This document shows, in pieces, positions 21,823-33,099 of a stretch of 64,000 nt of DNA (positions are counted from its first letter, which is position 1; each line of letters starts with the position of its first letter). The translations under genes were made by a program, and so were the position numbers. The stretch comes from Calycina herbarum (Eukaryota > Ascomycota > Leotiomycetes > Helotiales > Pezizellaceae): contig LLEY01000009.1 in assembly GCA_001414485.1 (NCBI GenBank), forward strand, positions 620,001-684,000, read 5' to 3'. The notes below the pieces were generated by a model. The model was not told the DNA's origin. It made no database searches and saw nothing but the letters and a program-made list of their open reading frames with translations.

Positions 21823-22590
21823 TTATTCCTTTTTCGAATCCTTCAATTCGCCTCTCTCCCGTACAGTGGTTGCCAGTTTCAAACTTTCCTCGTTGCCAAG
21901 AGCAGTGAAGCCGTCTATCACACCCTTTCTATCCCCGTCTTTCAGTTCCTGACTCATCTTATGCTTGCCCCCAATGCTCTTCACCTCAATCTCAATCCCA
22001 ATAATGGCCTTCTTCAACAAGTTGGTATAACTTTCAGGTGACTCATCAACACTCCATGCTTTCGGTGCACCATTCTTTCCCGTGAACCCGAATTCGTTCT
22101 CCTCACTCTGTCTCGATAAATCATCAAGTTGCTTCGAGAGAAATTCTCCAGTGAAATCAGCCGAGGCGTCGAAATGTATTGTGGCCGTCCCATAAACTTG
22201 TACAGCCGAGTAATTCCAAGTAGGAACAACTTTTCCAGTATCGGGTTTCGTCTCGACGTAAAACTTTGGTGTAACGTAATGATGAACAGGGCCGTTGAAG
22301 AGGATCATTACTTCTTCTGTGAGAATGTTTGATGAGGCGGCTGTAGCAGCTTCGATAAGTGCCTTTGTTTGAGGATTTGCGCGTGCAATATGTCCCCGGA
22401 GTTTGGCAATAGGTGGACTTGTCGCCTCATCTTTGGTTGAAACGTCCAGAACCCATGGAATATGGCTGCTCTGGATGGTGGAATGGTTTGGTGAGGGGAT
22501 TGCTGTTGTCAAAATCCCGAGAGGGTTCTTTTGAATGAACTTGTACAGTTCTGGTAGGCTGAGATCGGCATGAGCTGCTCGGAGATACAT
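21823..22590 (-). CDS. PaiB-type FMN-binding split-barrel protein
   Basis: A single-exon frame of 255 residues from the ATG at 22590. The start MYLRAAHADLSLPELYKFI, followed by NPLGILTTAIPSP and SHIPWVLD, is the standard opening of the PaiB (FMN-binding negative transcriptional regulator) family. Other family blocks are KLRGHIARANPQ, VMILFNGPVHHYVTPKFY, and VPTWNYSAVQVYG. The C-terminus has IGIEIEVKSIGGKHKMSQ, also typical. In Bacillus, PaiB affects sporulation and protease genes; fungal members are thought to be flavin or haem-binding oxidoreductase-like proteins of unknown role. Length and conserved blocks appear complete. It is convergent with the disrupted dioxygenase, 86 bp away. Confidence 0.9.
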   Translation of the reverse strand: MYLRAAHADLSLPELYKFIQKNPLGILTTAIPSPNHSTIQSSHIPWVLDVSTKDEATSPPIAKLRGHIARANPQTKALIEAATAASSNILTEEVMILFNGPVHHYVTPKFYVETKPDTGKVVPTWNYSAVQVYGTATIHFDASADFTGEFLSKQLDDLSRQSEENEFGFTGKNGAPKAWSVDESPESYTNLLKKAIIGIEIEVKSIGGKHKMSQELKDGDRKGVIDGFTALGNEESLKLATTVRERGELKDSKKE

Positions 22591-23256
22591 CTTGGCAATC
22601 GTATATGACTTGTTTCGAGGATCTGAGTTGTGTTTGAAAGTTATGTGAATGGCCCTGAACTCCGTCTAGGTAGAATTCAGCGATAATTCAGCCGGCTCTA
22701 ACTTGACAGGCAACGAGCATGGTTTTAAGTAGTAGTTTTCTCAGCTGACAGGTGAAGCAATCTTTGGCATTCGTAACTTTACTTTTGATGCCTCTTGAAT
22801 TCTGTAGGGTTGCCTTGACTTGCATACTTACCGGGTACGCTTTCCACTCTTGGAGTAGTCGCGCCCTCCCCGCGACACGTTACCCACATTGCATCGTTAG
22901 TAGTTTAATATCCAGCCAATTGGATTGGTCCGTTACAATACCTTCGGGCTTCTTGTCCGAGTACCGGACTCCGTACATTAAAAACCTCCGAGGAGCCGCA
23001 CTACCTACAAGCTGTGGTAGGTTCTTATTATGTACCAGTATTGAGTCACAGTTCACTGCATTGAAAAGCAATTTGGATCAACTTAGAAAAAACACTACAG
23101 GAAAATTTTGTACATACGTGAGTCAGAACCTCAAACGCTCCTATCCAAGCGATTTATAGAATCTCGACCCCGTGCTACTATTAACCTCAAGATCAGACAC
23201 TTCAACGTAAAATCACACCTCTCAATATCACCCATTCTGATTTCTATTACGTCAAA
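22591..23256. other. intergenic, divergent promoter region
   Basis: About 670 bp between the divergent PaiB-like and GNAT genes. No gene or repeat is seen, and both promoters must lie here. Confidence 0.5.
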
Positions 23257-23823
23257 ATGCCAGAAATAGTATCGCCCTTGCCAATTCCTTCCCGAGGGGA
23301 AGTCATCCTCCGCCCTGCCTGTGCCGAAGATGCCGCATCCATTGGATCCCTAGGATCACATATCTTCTCAACAACGTTCGGATATTCCATGCCACCAGAA
23401 GACTTGAAAACCTACCTATCAAACAGTTACAGCATCTCAGCCATAGCATCTGATCTCAGCAACCCCAACATAACAACTCTTGTCGCCCATCACATCTCCT
23501 CGTCTAGCACTATCATTGGCTTCGTCCAATTAACCGAAGGAACAACCGAATCTTGTTTAGAAGGAATTGAAGACCAGGTAGAGCTACAAAGATTATATGT
23601 CGATCCTACATTTCACGGAGGGGGAGTGGGGAAGAAATTGATGGAAGCTGTGGAGGAAATTGCGAGGCAAAGAGGATACAAGACAATGTGGTTAGGTGTT
23701 TGGGAGTATAATATCAAAGCACAAGGGGTGTATAAGAAGAAGGGATTTGAGAAGGTTGGAACTCATGATTTTGTCATGGGGAGTTGTGTTCAGACGGATT
23801 GGATAATGACGAAGAAATTGTAG
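23257..23823 (+). CDS. GNAT-family N-acetyltransferase
   Basis: A single exon of 188 residues starting in good context (GTCAAAATGC). The chain has the GNAT fold order: VILRPACAEDAASIGSL at the N-terminus, a central strand GFVQLTEG, then motif A LQRLYVDPTFHGGGVGKKLM, whose Q/R-x-x-G-x-G/A acetyl-CoA pyrophosphate loop is H-G-G-G-V-G-K. Motif B follows as TMWLGVWEYNIKAQGVYKKK and GFEKVGTHDF. It transfers acetyl from acetyl-CoA to an amine; the acceptor cannot be read. The nearest style is the bacterial/fungal RimI/PaiA-like small-molecule or protein acetyltransferases. In Bacillus, paiA (a polyamine GNAT) sits beside paiB. The divergent PaiB-like gene next door makes that parallel notable, but this is an inference. 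Confidence 0.9.
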   Translation: MPEIVSPLPIPSRGEVILRPACAEDAASIGSLGSHIFSTTFGYSMPPEDLKTYLSNSYSISAIASDLSNPNITTLVAHHISSSSTIIGFVQLTEGTTESCLEGIEDQVELQRLYVDPTFHGGGVGKKLMEAVEEIARQRGYKTMWLGVWEYNIKAQGVYKKKGFEKVGTHDFVMGSCVQTDWIMTKKL

Positions 23824-24531
23824 ATAACGCTGTGATAATGCAACTTCCCATCTCTCGGAATGTAACACTGGAACTGAGTGATGATAGGAAATATAGAGAA
23901 ACATTCAACGATTAGATTTCGAAAAGTGTAGAATGCACGACTGAAAGCGCGCAGCCACAATAGATTTTTCAATTGATAATTTGAAGGGAGACAACAAGTA
24001 CTACAAAATATATCTTCAAGAAAATGGTTGGTTCCCTGTCAAACAAGAATGGAAGAATTGGGTAATACACAAGAAAGATGAGCGGAACTCACGCAGAAGT
24101 AGCGGCCAAAGTCTCGAAAGGTCAAGCTCAAAACAGAGGGGGGCGGGGGCAACTGACGAGGTCTCAAATGGATTGTAACAGTTTTATCAAGACCAAAGTA
24201 TGCATCTCTTATACACGGCTTGCACGGTTAATATATTTTAGAGCAAGTATTATAAAACTGTATTACCATGACCTATAAATTCTCTAACTTCAAAGGAAAA
24301 CAGCAATAAAGGAGCAGTAAATAGCTTCAAAACAATGACACATCACAAACACAGATAAACAAAAGTAAAAAAAAAGCTTGGTTGGGAATGTATCTCTATT
24401 CTCTAGGACTGATAATCACACTCCCATCACATCGCGTCCCCAAACACGCCCAATGCCCCCCTTACTGCTCACCTGCAACTGCATCAATACACAATCCACC
24501 CCATCAAAAAACGCCTGTTCCCCCATTGCCA
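23824..24531. other. intergenic, no feature seen
   Basis: About 700 bp of AT-rich sequence, followed by a C-rich stretch at 24420-24540 that is the 3' part of the minus-strand small gene. No other gene is supported. Confidence 0.45.
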
Positions 24532-24720
24532 CTACGTTCCTGGCTCCAAAGCCGCATCACAATCCTTGATAGAAACTGAGTCAACTGATCGCGAACTTGT
24601 GAAGTCACAGTCGTTGCACTCAGCGTGGGAGCAGCTACTACAAGTGCCAGTGCCATGTCCCTTTGGAGGAAGTTGAGTCTTGACGCCGCATTTGCAGCAC
24701 TCCATGTAGTTGGCTGGCAT
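24532..24720 (-). CDS. small Cys-rich zinc-ribbon-like protein
   Basis: A 62-residue frame from an ATG at 24720. It opens MPANYMECCKCGVKTQLPP and continues with GTCSSCSHAECNDCDF, so four CxxC-type pairs lie within 40 residues (C-C-x-C-G, C-S-S-C-x-H, C-x-x-C). This spacing recalls the numerous short fungal proteins with a C-x-C-G...C-x-x-C-x-H-x-x-C-x-x-C zinc-binding pattern. There is no signal peptide. The upstream 500 bp is free of other genes and can serve as promoter. Size makes the call tentative, but chance alone would rarely give this Cys spacing. Confidence 0.5.
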   Translation of the reverse strand: MPANYMECCKCGVKTQLPPKGHGTGTCSSCSHAECNDCDFTSSRSVDSVSIKDCDAALEPGT

Positions 24721-26421
24721 ATTGATAGGTTGTAAGAGACGTAAGGTCTTGAAGAAGAGATCGGTGTCTCTGATGAAATATCGAGTTCAACTGTCTAGGT
24801 CGGTCTTGAAGTTAGTTGGTGTAAGTTAGAGTTGTGGTTGGGTTACTTTCCTGAAAAGGTTATGAGAAAGTCTTTGTCAAGGAGTAATAGCAGTACTTGA
24901 TCTTGTATGTGGGTAAATGAATGTGTTTCAAAATTGTTTTGCTTGACCACTATTCCGAGGTGTTGTTGTTTGGGAGAAGAAAGGTTAGAAGGTTAGGAGG
25001 GAGGGGTTGGTCTTTTAAGGAAATATTTTTTAGGCCAGGCCTGGGAAGCGTTGTTGTGACTATGAAGATTGTGGGAAGAGTGTAAGTGAATCTAAGTTTG
25101 GTAAGAAGATAGAGTTATCAAGAAGGGATTCACTTTGGTAATGAGGCTGGTGTAGCTGTCAGGCTGTATTTTCAATGTGCTTGTGAATCTAAGAAGTAAA
25201 CAGCAAGGGCGTGCAAGGCGCCTTTCGCTACCCACTACCCAAGACTTCCACCGCTTTTCCCAAGAAAGGATTCACTTTGAGAATGACGGTAGGACCTGTA
25301 AGGTATCTTGGCTGCGATCTAGGACGTGCTTGTGAATATGATCTACGAATGGGATTCCCAAGGGAAGCATAGAGTTATTCATCAAGCGGTTGCGAATGGG
25401 ATGGAGAGAATCAACTTGGTGGTGAGCTCTGTGGTCACAATTAAACGAGTGAAGCAAGTTAAGAAAGTCCTTTTACATTTGTGTTTCTACTAGTTTGGTA
25501 TAGTAAAAAGAACAGAAGCCTTGAATTTCTGGGGCAGAACTATGGAGTGGACAACACAGGAGGGGAAGATCAGCGCGAGAGAAACTAGATACACTAATCT
25601 CCGAACTACGCACTTGCGTTTTTACACTTCAGTGGTGTTGACTGAGCAGGTTTGTTTCCCCTTGACTAAACAAGTTAAAAACAAAAGAATTCTACTAAGC
25701 GAGTCGCCAAAGTCGCAACAGAAACCCTGTTCTGGTATGCCCTGTTATCTTAGAGATGTACCAGAATAGGATACTTGAACTTTGTTTAACTTACTTAATT
25801 ATTCGAATAATTGTTGCTTAGATAAGACTCTAGTCTCACACCGGGATAAAAAAAGTGATAGGACCAGTATAAACCTACCCTTAGACTTAAGATAGGATCT
25901 CATTTCAGTGTTCTAGAAATCATGATCACTGTTAATTAATCACTTCTGCTTCTATCTATCTTTTTTGTGTACTTTTGCGACCACGTTGTGTTAAGCTGTA
26001 CACGTCTTAAAAACCGCAACTACCTTTTGGGGGGTCCGCACAGGCCCTCAACTCTTTCTGAGCCCACCAGGGGGTGCACTCGTTCGTGAGAATAAGTTTG
26101 GTGCTTAGGAACACTGAATTATGAAAACAAAAGCTTCAACCGCTTCCTGAAATAAGATGCTACCTATATCCATGATTTCTGCACATTTAATTAACCTATT
26201 CTTGATCGTTTTACAAACTTATTTTCTGTGTTTTGATGTTGGAAAGCACGAAGCATATTCTCACGAGCGAGTACACCCCCGGTGTCCCATAGACTATCAA
26301 CCCAAACATTCCCAACCAGCGTAATTTAATAGCTGAAGCTACTAGAATGATTGCGTAATACCCAAAAGTAGCAAAACAATTGGTCATTTCTAAATAAAGC
26401 ATACCCGCGCCAACCAACCAC
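24721..26421. other. gene-poor intergenic region
   Basis: No convincing gene. Two similar stretches (around 25130-25160 and 25265-25330) repeat the words GATTCACTTTG, AATGA and GTAG in the same order and may be an old local duplication. A 68-codon frame at 26211-26417 on minus is discussed with the neighbouring gene. Confidence 0.45.
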
Positions 26422-28088
26422 TTAATCTACACCAGAACAAACCCTCAAACAAGTTAGCAAATCACTCACCCTAACTCTCCCGTAAACCATCCCCTCGTCA
26501 TCAACACCAACACTCACCACAACCTCATCATCCAAATATCCCATCCCCTTCTCCCTAACATCCCCCTCGTCTCTTCCCCAAGCCCAAGAAATAGAAGTAG
26601 TATAAGTAAACATCCCCCAAGCCTTCCTCTCCATCCCCTCCTCTACTGGAACATCATCCCAGGTCTCCTCATCCGTCCACCCAAACGTCGTTTCATTAGC
26701 CATGAGAAGAGGATGTTTACTAACGGCAAGCATATTGAAAGGAGGGGTCGCGGACCAGATCACCATAAATCGTTCATATCTAATTGGGAGACCCCAGTCG
26801 TTGAAGTTCTTACGTTGGATGGCTGCTATGAAGACCGCATTACCGGGCTCATTATGGCATGTTGTGTTGGAGCGGGTGCAGAGGGTGAGTTTTAGGGAGG
26901 GGGTGGTTTGATGCCATGTTAAGCGTTCTGTGTATTTCCCGGATTGCAACTCTTCCGCTGTTGGACCTTGAAGACAGGATTTTTCGAGGGGACTGGTTAG
27001 GTTTGTGGTTGTGAGACCTCCTCCGATGAGTTTTGCGATTGTGCGACTGGTGGAATTGAGTTCGTACTGGATGTAGGAGGTCGATGGAGATGGTGAGAAC
27101 ATGACCCAGTTCTTTTCATAGGACTGCCTTGTTGAGGGTGGGTTTTTGGTCAGTTCGGTGATTGTTGGATATGAGATTAGAGGGCCTGGGCCAAGACGTT
27201 TTGGAGATGAGGAGAAGAGGTCGTTGAGTTGTGGATAAAGAGAGCGGAGATCCAGAGCCCAGAGGCCAATGCAGGCATATTGAGACCTAGGAATTGGACC
27301 TGTTTAGCCAATGTGCGAACAGGAACAGTGATAGATACTCACTGTGACGACACCATCAAAATCGGTTCCCCTCGTCCCGTATAGAAGATCCTCGGGTCGT
27401 GAAAACCTGGGATATCTGAGAAGACTTGCGCTTCGCCATCACACTTAGCAGCAGGTGTAGGTGGCACATTCAGCTCAACAGGTGGATTCACACATCGCAA
27501 ACCTCCATTCGGTCCCAGAAGAGCAATATCTTCGTCTGAGCATGTTCTTTCTCGAATCCTTCTTGGTGCATACGATTTTGGATGGCAGATATTTGCTTCG
27601 CACATGACATTACGACGAAAAGGGTCAGCATCTGGAGCCACCATCGAAACAAGAAGGTATTGGTTCTTTGCCCAAGAAGGAAGTGCAATAATTGTGGGAT
27701 TCCAGAAGGTGCGGTTGTCGAGAACTCTAGCGCTCATGGATATATTGTACAGTAGGTCGGGCAATCTGATATGCTGGGTGTATTGGTTGGGTGACAGAGG
27801 GCAAGATGTAAACCTTAGGAGCGCTGAAGGTATCTTGTTCAAAGGTATCTGGGAATTTTGGGTATTTGGGTCGATGTCCTCGCTGCTAGCTATGGCACCA
27901 TGGCTCGGTATTGGAATCGTCAAATGTATTGGAGGAGCTTCCTTGCCGGTATCTGGGACTTGAAATACGAATTTATAGAACAGCAATGACCCCTTTAACG
28001 AAATTCTGCGTATATTGTTCGCTACAACAAGAAAGCAAAATACAAGGACGAGCGGCAGAACAGCTCTTCTTGAGCAGGGCACAATCAT
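26422..28088 (-). CDS. type II membrane protein, possible glycan-processing beta-propeller enzyme
   Basis: Exons 28088-27343 and 27286-26422 join in frame to 536 residues. The 56 bp intron has a GTGAGT donor and a CTAG acceptor. A single N-terminal membrane anchor (AVLPLVLVFCFLVVANN, residues 9-25) is followed by a lumenal domain with paired Cys and N-glycosylation sites. Conserved-looking blocks are DIPGFHDPRIFYTGRGEPIL, then SQYACIGLWALDLRSLYPQL, SYPTITELTKNPPSTRQSYE and KNWVMFSPSPSTSYIQYELN. The D-P-R block followed by Y/W-rich strands recalls the blades of five-bladed propeller glycosidases and phosphorylases (GH43/GH130 type), but I cannot name the family. A possible 43 bp intron near the end could add a different C-terminus from 26211-26417. 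It is divergent from a second anchored protein gene. Confidence 0.65.
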
Positions 28089-28198
28089 CTTGATCGTCGC
28101 ACCTGTACGATGCGAGCCTCGAAAAATTGTGAGAATTGCGCGGTGTGTCGATGAAAAGGGAAAGGAAGTGGGCGTGTGTTGAAGGAAAGAGCGATCGG
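28089..28198. promoter_or_regulatory. short bidirectional promoter
   Basis: Only about 110 bp, or 62 bp if the plus-strand gene starts at 28151, separates the start codons of two divergent membrane-protein genes. Both promoters must therefore overlap here or extend into the neighbouring coding region. No specific operator was identified. Confidence 0.5.
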
Positions 28199-30300
28199 AT
28201 GCCGGGACCCAATGCGCCTTCCCAGCAACCCCGTCACTTCATGGACACACTACCCATCTCATCCCTTCCTCAGAGCAAAGTCGTTCACACTTCAAAAATG
28301 CGGCCATTCCTAACAACGCCCGAAGATGACGGGACCTCAGATCACCTACTCACAATCGAAGTCTCAACTCCCTGGACAGAAATTTTACTCGAAGAGCGAA
28401 GGAAAACACCAACTTTCAGTCCCCCAATATTCAAGCCCAAGCCAAGTCTTCCATCCGCGTACAGGTCTCGATTCGGTCGCTCTCATAAGGGGACATGGCT
28501 CGCAATACTCGTGACAATTGCGGGATTATTGTATTTGACTCAGGGGGCCTGGAAGAGCGACATTCAAAGGCCTGGTATATCAATCGTGGTGCCACCAAGT
28601 TTTGAAGGACTACAATTTATTAACGCGAATCATCCCCTCTTGAGAGTATGTATAAATCCAGTTTGTCTATGGTTTACTCACTGAATTGGTTAGTTTATTG
28701 GGCGGTGGACCTCGATGGCCAATGACACTCGAAAAGAGGGATCATTTCCAGGTAGATACTTGTTGATATTCGGCGAATTTGCAACACTAACAATAGTCGA
28801 AGGGTTGTATTTCGACTTCGAATTCACAGGCAGCACAACAATGTTTCTTTCTCTCCAGAATACCAACGAAGACCAAGAGTCCCCGAGGCCAAAGGAGTCC
28901 TCGCCAGGACTAAGTTTTCTACCAGCGATCACTTCATCTATCGCTGGACCAATCTCTTTGCTTGTGAGAGTTGACAATGAACAGTATACAATCTTTCCAA
29001 ATGCATCATCAATCGTGAAGGTACGCTACGATGAACTTGACCCACTTGAACGCCATTACATTCGAATCATAGCACCAATTACGAAACGCAATCGAACAGC
29101 AGTTTTGCAGGTTAACGGCATATATATCGATGGAAATGGCCGATTACTCCAGCCATTGAAGACTAGAACGTTGCTAGAGAACCCATTGGCGGAGGACAAG
29201 ACAACAAGCAGGGACTCAAGTAAAAAGATGTTGGAGATAGTAACCGATTTACCAGGAGGAGCCATGAAAGGGCCCACTGGGCACAAAGACGTGACTCCTG
29301 GCCATGATGTTCTTTGCGGAGTAATGGGTTGGGATTATCTTCTTGGTGAAATGTTTGAAGCAGATCATGTTTCTATAGGCTTAGATGGGATGTGCTTGAC
29401 ACAGAATTGCATCGGTGGAAGAGGGAGCCCGATTGGACTTTCTGATGTCTTCTTTCGGAGGTAGGATTCATGCTTTCCAAGCGCCTATCTGCTAACAGCG
29501 TCAAGTGGCCCACTGGGATCTGAACAGTATGAACAGCCTTGGCTCTTTGAGGAATATGTTCCTGATGTTATGGTATGTTTGAAACTTCAAGCTGATAATG
29601 CCCTCGCTTATTCGCCTTGTCATAGGTAATGAATCTGGGGAACTCAGATTGGGAGTCGTTCCAAACGTATAGCCAAGAATACAACAAGTCAATCTGGGAT
29701 CTCAGTGTGGCATTTGAAGATACGTATGTGTCCCTGATTCAAAGAATTCGAAGATTGGCCTATCCCGCATACTCAGCAACTGCTGTGGACTTTCTGAAAG
29801 CCGATTCTTCCCCACAAACGGCTGGCGGGGTCCCCATATTCGTCATGAGACCATTACGAGGGCAGCTCGAAGGCGCAACGCATGCCGTAGTTGAACGTCT
29901 TCAAAAGGATGGAGACAAGTCGGTGTTTTGGCTTGATACTTCTGGTTGGCTGGACACTGATGTGAACTTTGAGGGCAGTGCCGAGAACCAGGATTTCTTC
30001 CTTGATGGTTGTGTTTCCCCTCCAGATCCGCGCATTGTTTCTTGCAGGCAGATTCTAACTTTGATCTCAGAGGAGAATGCGGCGAAAGGGTGGCGATTAA
30101 CGCAGCGGGGCAACCAGAGAGTCGCGATCCTCCTCCATTTGCATGTCTGTCGGTTTCTGGCTCGCGATGCAGAAAAATGCGCCTTCCTACCGCCTGAGAT
30201 CTACCAAGGCAAGGCAGCAGATCCAGAGACTGTGCGATTCGAAGAGTTTGTCGAGGGCGAACGAGAGCGTAAGCTCAAAGGGCTGTTTTGGGAGGAGTGA
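28199..30300 (+). CDS. type II membrane protein with SGNH-esterase-like lumenal domain
   Basis: Exons 28199-28645, 28694-29460, 29506-29572 and 29626-30300 join to 651 residues. All introns are 45-53 bp with GT...AG ends. ATGs at 28151 and 28242 are alternative starts. A membrane span GTWLAILVTIAGLLYLT lies near residue 100. Next comes a beta-rich jelly-roll-like region (GRWTSMANDT, GEFATLTIVEGLYFDFEFTG), then a second half with EIVTDLPGGAMKG, WDYLLGEMFEADHVSIGLDG and VMNLGNSDW. The last resembles the N-G-x-N/S-D block III of SGNH/CE2 acetyl esterases. A clear GDS serine and a terminal D-x-x-H dyad are not evident, so catalysis is uncertain. It probably acts on glycans in the secretory pathway; that role is inferred. 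It is divergent from another anchored lumenal protein. Confidence 0.65.
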
Positions 30301-30718
30301 GGCTCTGTTTACTGTAGGGCTAGGTGGACGTTGCAGGTGAGAGTGAGATTGAGGCCGAGGGATTGGAGGAAAGGAGCTATATGTATTATATTGGAAGGAG
30401 TAGGGTCTCAATGGCGGTTCTGGACGTAGGTTTGTGAGCCATGTTGACTGTTGTATGCCAGAAGCTTTTGATTGTTTACGTTGCAAGAAAGTTGTTGATG
30501 GCCCTCACCCTGTCCTGTCCACCCTGTTCAGACTGCTGGCGCAGACTGCTGGCGCTAATGTTCGGTGCAGTGAGCGGCGCTAGAGTTGACCCTGGAGTAT
30601 CTGTTCTTAGAAATTCAAAAGACAAGACCTGATGGCTAGAGAGATGCCAAGATCCAGAAATCTTCTAAATAAAACAGGAAAGAATTTGCAGATAAAGAAA
30701 ACAAATAAAAATAGAGAA
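30301..30718. other. 3' flank, no feature seen
   Basis: The 3' UTR of the upstream gene and AT-rich DNA up to the transposon target site TA at 30719-30720. A short GACTGCTGGCGCA duplication lies near 30532-30556. Confidence 0.5.
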
Positions 30719-30720
30719 TA

Positions 30721-30790
30721 ATAGCCGGTTCCCCTTCTCCTGCGCTTTCGCTTGGAGTCGGCGGAAGCAAGTGCAGGTCGGAAGCAAGTG
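30721..30790. repeat. left terminal inverted repeat of the pogo element
   Basis: 70 bp, perfectly inverted at 33100-33169. It contains a direct repeat of GGAAGCAAGTGCAGG in its inner part. Confidence 0.92.
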
Positions 30791-31019
30791 CAGGAACTCG
30801 TAGATTAGCGCCCTACCTAAAAATATATACATAAACTATCTTAAATACCCTATTATAACTGTTACTAGCAACCATAATATCGCCCCCCTTAGTATGTAAC
30901 GTAATATAAGATCCTAAGGCTTTATTCTACCTCTTAACACTATTCTAGTAGAAGATATACGCTCGTCGCCCCCGCTACTATCGTCTGAATCACCTCTTAC
31001 TAATACGCGGACGAGAGAG

Positions 31020-32980
31020 GAGTACTTAGAGGACTTGTATAAGGCGATAGAGTAGGTAAGAAGTGAGGGCAAGGAAGAGTCTCCTTATATAGCTACAAGG
31101 ATATATCAGGTAAACGAGGAGTCTGTTTAGAGTATACTAGACTAGGAGAAGAAGAAGGCTTATAATAAGGATAGCGGATATAATACTTATAGCAGCAATA
31201 ATAAGGTGTTAAGTGAGGCCTAGGAAGAAGCTATACGTTAGTACTGTTACGAGTAGTAGGAACAAGGACTTAGAGCTACTTATAAGATAGTCTTTACTAC
31301 GATTAGTCACCTAAAAAAGGCTTAAAGTCCTTCGTAAGAGCCTCTATTGTAGAGCTGGTTTACAAAGTAGCTAAAGCAGAACCGCGACCTCTATACGATT
31401 AAAACGAAACCTATCGTATATAAGAGACTCGAGTCGTATACTAAGGAGGAGGTAAAGAAGTAGTTCGTAGAGTACTAAGAAGAGCTTATAAAGTATAAGA
31501 TCTAGAAGCCTAAGTATATCCTTAATATAGACGAGTTAGGCGCACGAGTAGGCTACGTAGGAAGTAAGCAGGTTATTATACCTTTATAAGTTAGAGAGAT
31601 ATATATAACAAGCCCTAAGAATCGGAAGTTAGTAACTATAATAGAGACTATCTTAGTAGATGGGAAGTATACGCTAGCTCCCTTTGTTATTATACTAGGA
31701 AAGAAGATTATAGAGAACTAGATATCGGCGAACTTAATAGGTAAAGAGACTATAGATTATTCTCTTACAAGGTATATTAATAATAAGATTATAATAAGGT
31801 ATCTTAATCATCTTATTAAGGAAACTAGGGCATTAAAAGACTTACCTTAGAGGATTCTTCTTCTTAATAGCTATAAATCTCACCAAGTCCCTAAGTTCTA
31901 GACCAAGGTATACGAGTATTATATTAAGGTCTTTTACTTCCCTTCTCATCTTACTTATATTCTTCAACCTCTTGATATAGGAGTCTTTAGGCCATAGAAA
32001 CATTACTATAAGTAAGCTATCGCCGCTGCTCTCTACTCTCTTAACTTCGAGTACTCGGTTACTTTGTTCTTCTACGACTTAACCTAGATCCGCGAATAGA
32101 CTATGAAGCCTTATATAATTATTAACTCCTTCAGAAATACAGGAATATACCCCCCCTCGTAGAAAGCGGTGGAGAAGAAGATACAGTTATATAATAAGAA
32201 GAAGCGCTTAGTAGACGAAATGAATATCAACGACGAGATTACTCTCCCTCCTCTCCTACTTACTCAACCTACCGAAATATAGAGTACTACTACTAAAGTA
32301 CAAGCCCTCAGTTCTCGCGATCCTACCTAGTTTTCTAATCCTTTAGTAGAGCTCTTTAAGAGTACGATGAAGCAAGTAAGCGTCGACCTATAAAAATCCT
32401 ACCTTATTATAGTTTAACATTACACCTTATAAGAGAAGATACGCGAAGATATAAAGCATAAGAAGGGCTCGAGGAGGAGTATTTACAAGGGCGGGGCGAT
32501 TGTTATATAAGACGTATATAAAAGGAAGGATTACCTTACGGTAGAGAGGAAGAATAAGGCTCTTAAGAAGGCAAAGAAGAACCTTGCTCAAGCTATTACT
32601 AAGGCAAAGAAGGGACTTCTTACTCTTAGTATACAAGCTCGTAAGGACGAGAGGGCTCGTAAGGCTCGCGTAGCAGAGATGAAGAAGCAGGGAGAGTTTA
32701 TACCTCTTAAGTTAACTAAACTAATCCGCTAGCTAGATAAAGAGCCTACTATCTTTAAGCAAGCTTCTCTATAAGAGGAGTATTACCCTAGGTTACTTCA
32801 AGCTGTACGAGAGGCTAAGGCACTTTAAGGAGATCTTATTCCAGAGGAACCAGGTAGAGAAGAGGAAGAAGTGGTCCTTGATCTTAGTAATATATAAAGG
32901 AAGGAGGAGATAATAGAGAGTAAAGACGAGAAGTCCTCGGATTAAGAGAGTATAGCCTCTATTAATTCTATTATAGACTA
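31020..32980 (+). pseudogene. pogo/Fot1-type transposase remnant
   Basis: Reading one main plus-strand frame gives a DDE_1-like transposase with dozens of in-frame stops. First catalytic block is NIDELGARVG; second is LLLNSYKSH, with Asn where Asp is expected. The basic tail (KAKKNLAQ, KARVAEMKKQGEFIP) and an acidic C-terminus are typical of the family. No full-length product can be made. Limits are approximate because the ends are the most eroded. Confidence 0.85.
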
Positions 32981-33099
32981 AGCTGATTTTATTAATCTAT
33001 TAGATCCAAGATTATATAGGGTTCATATTAATTAAGTACCTAGATTTAGGTAGAGGAGTAATACAAAATAAAGTACCAGTAAAATCGCACGGACTCCTA

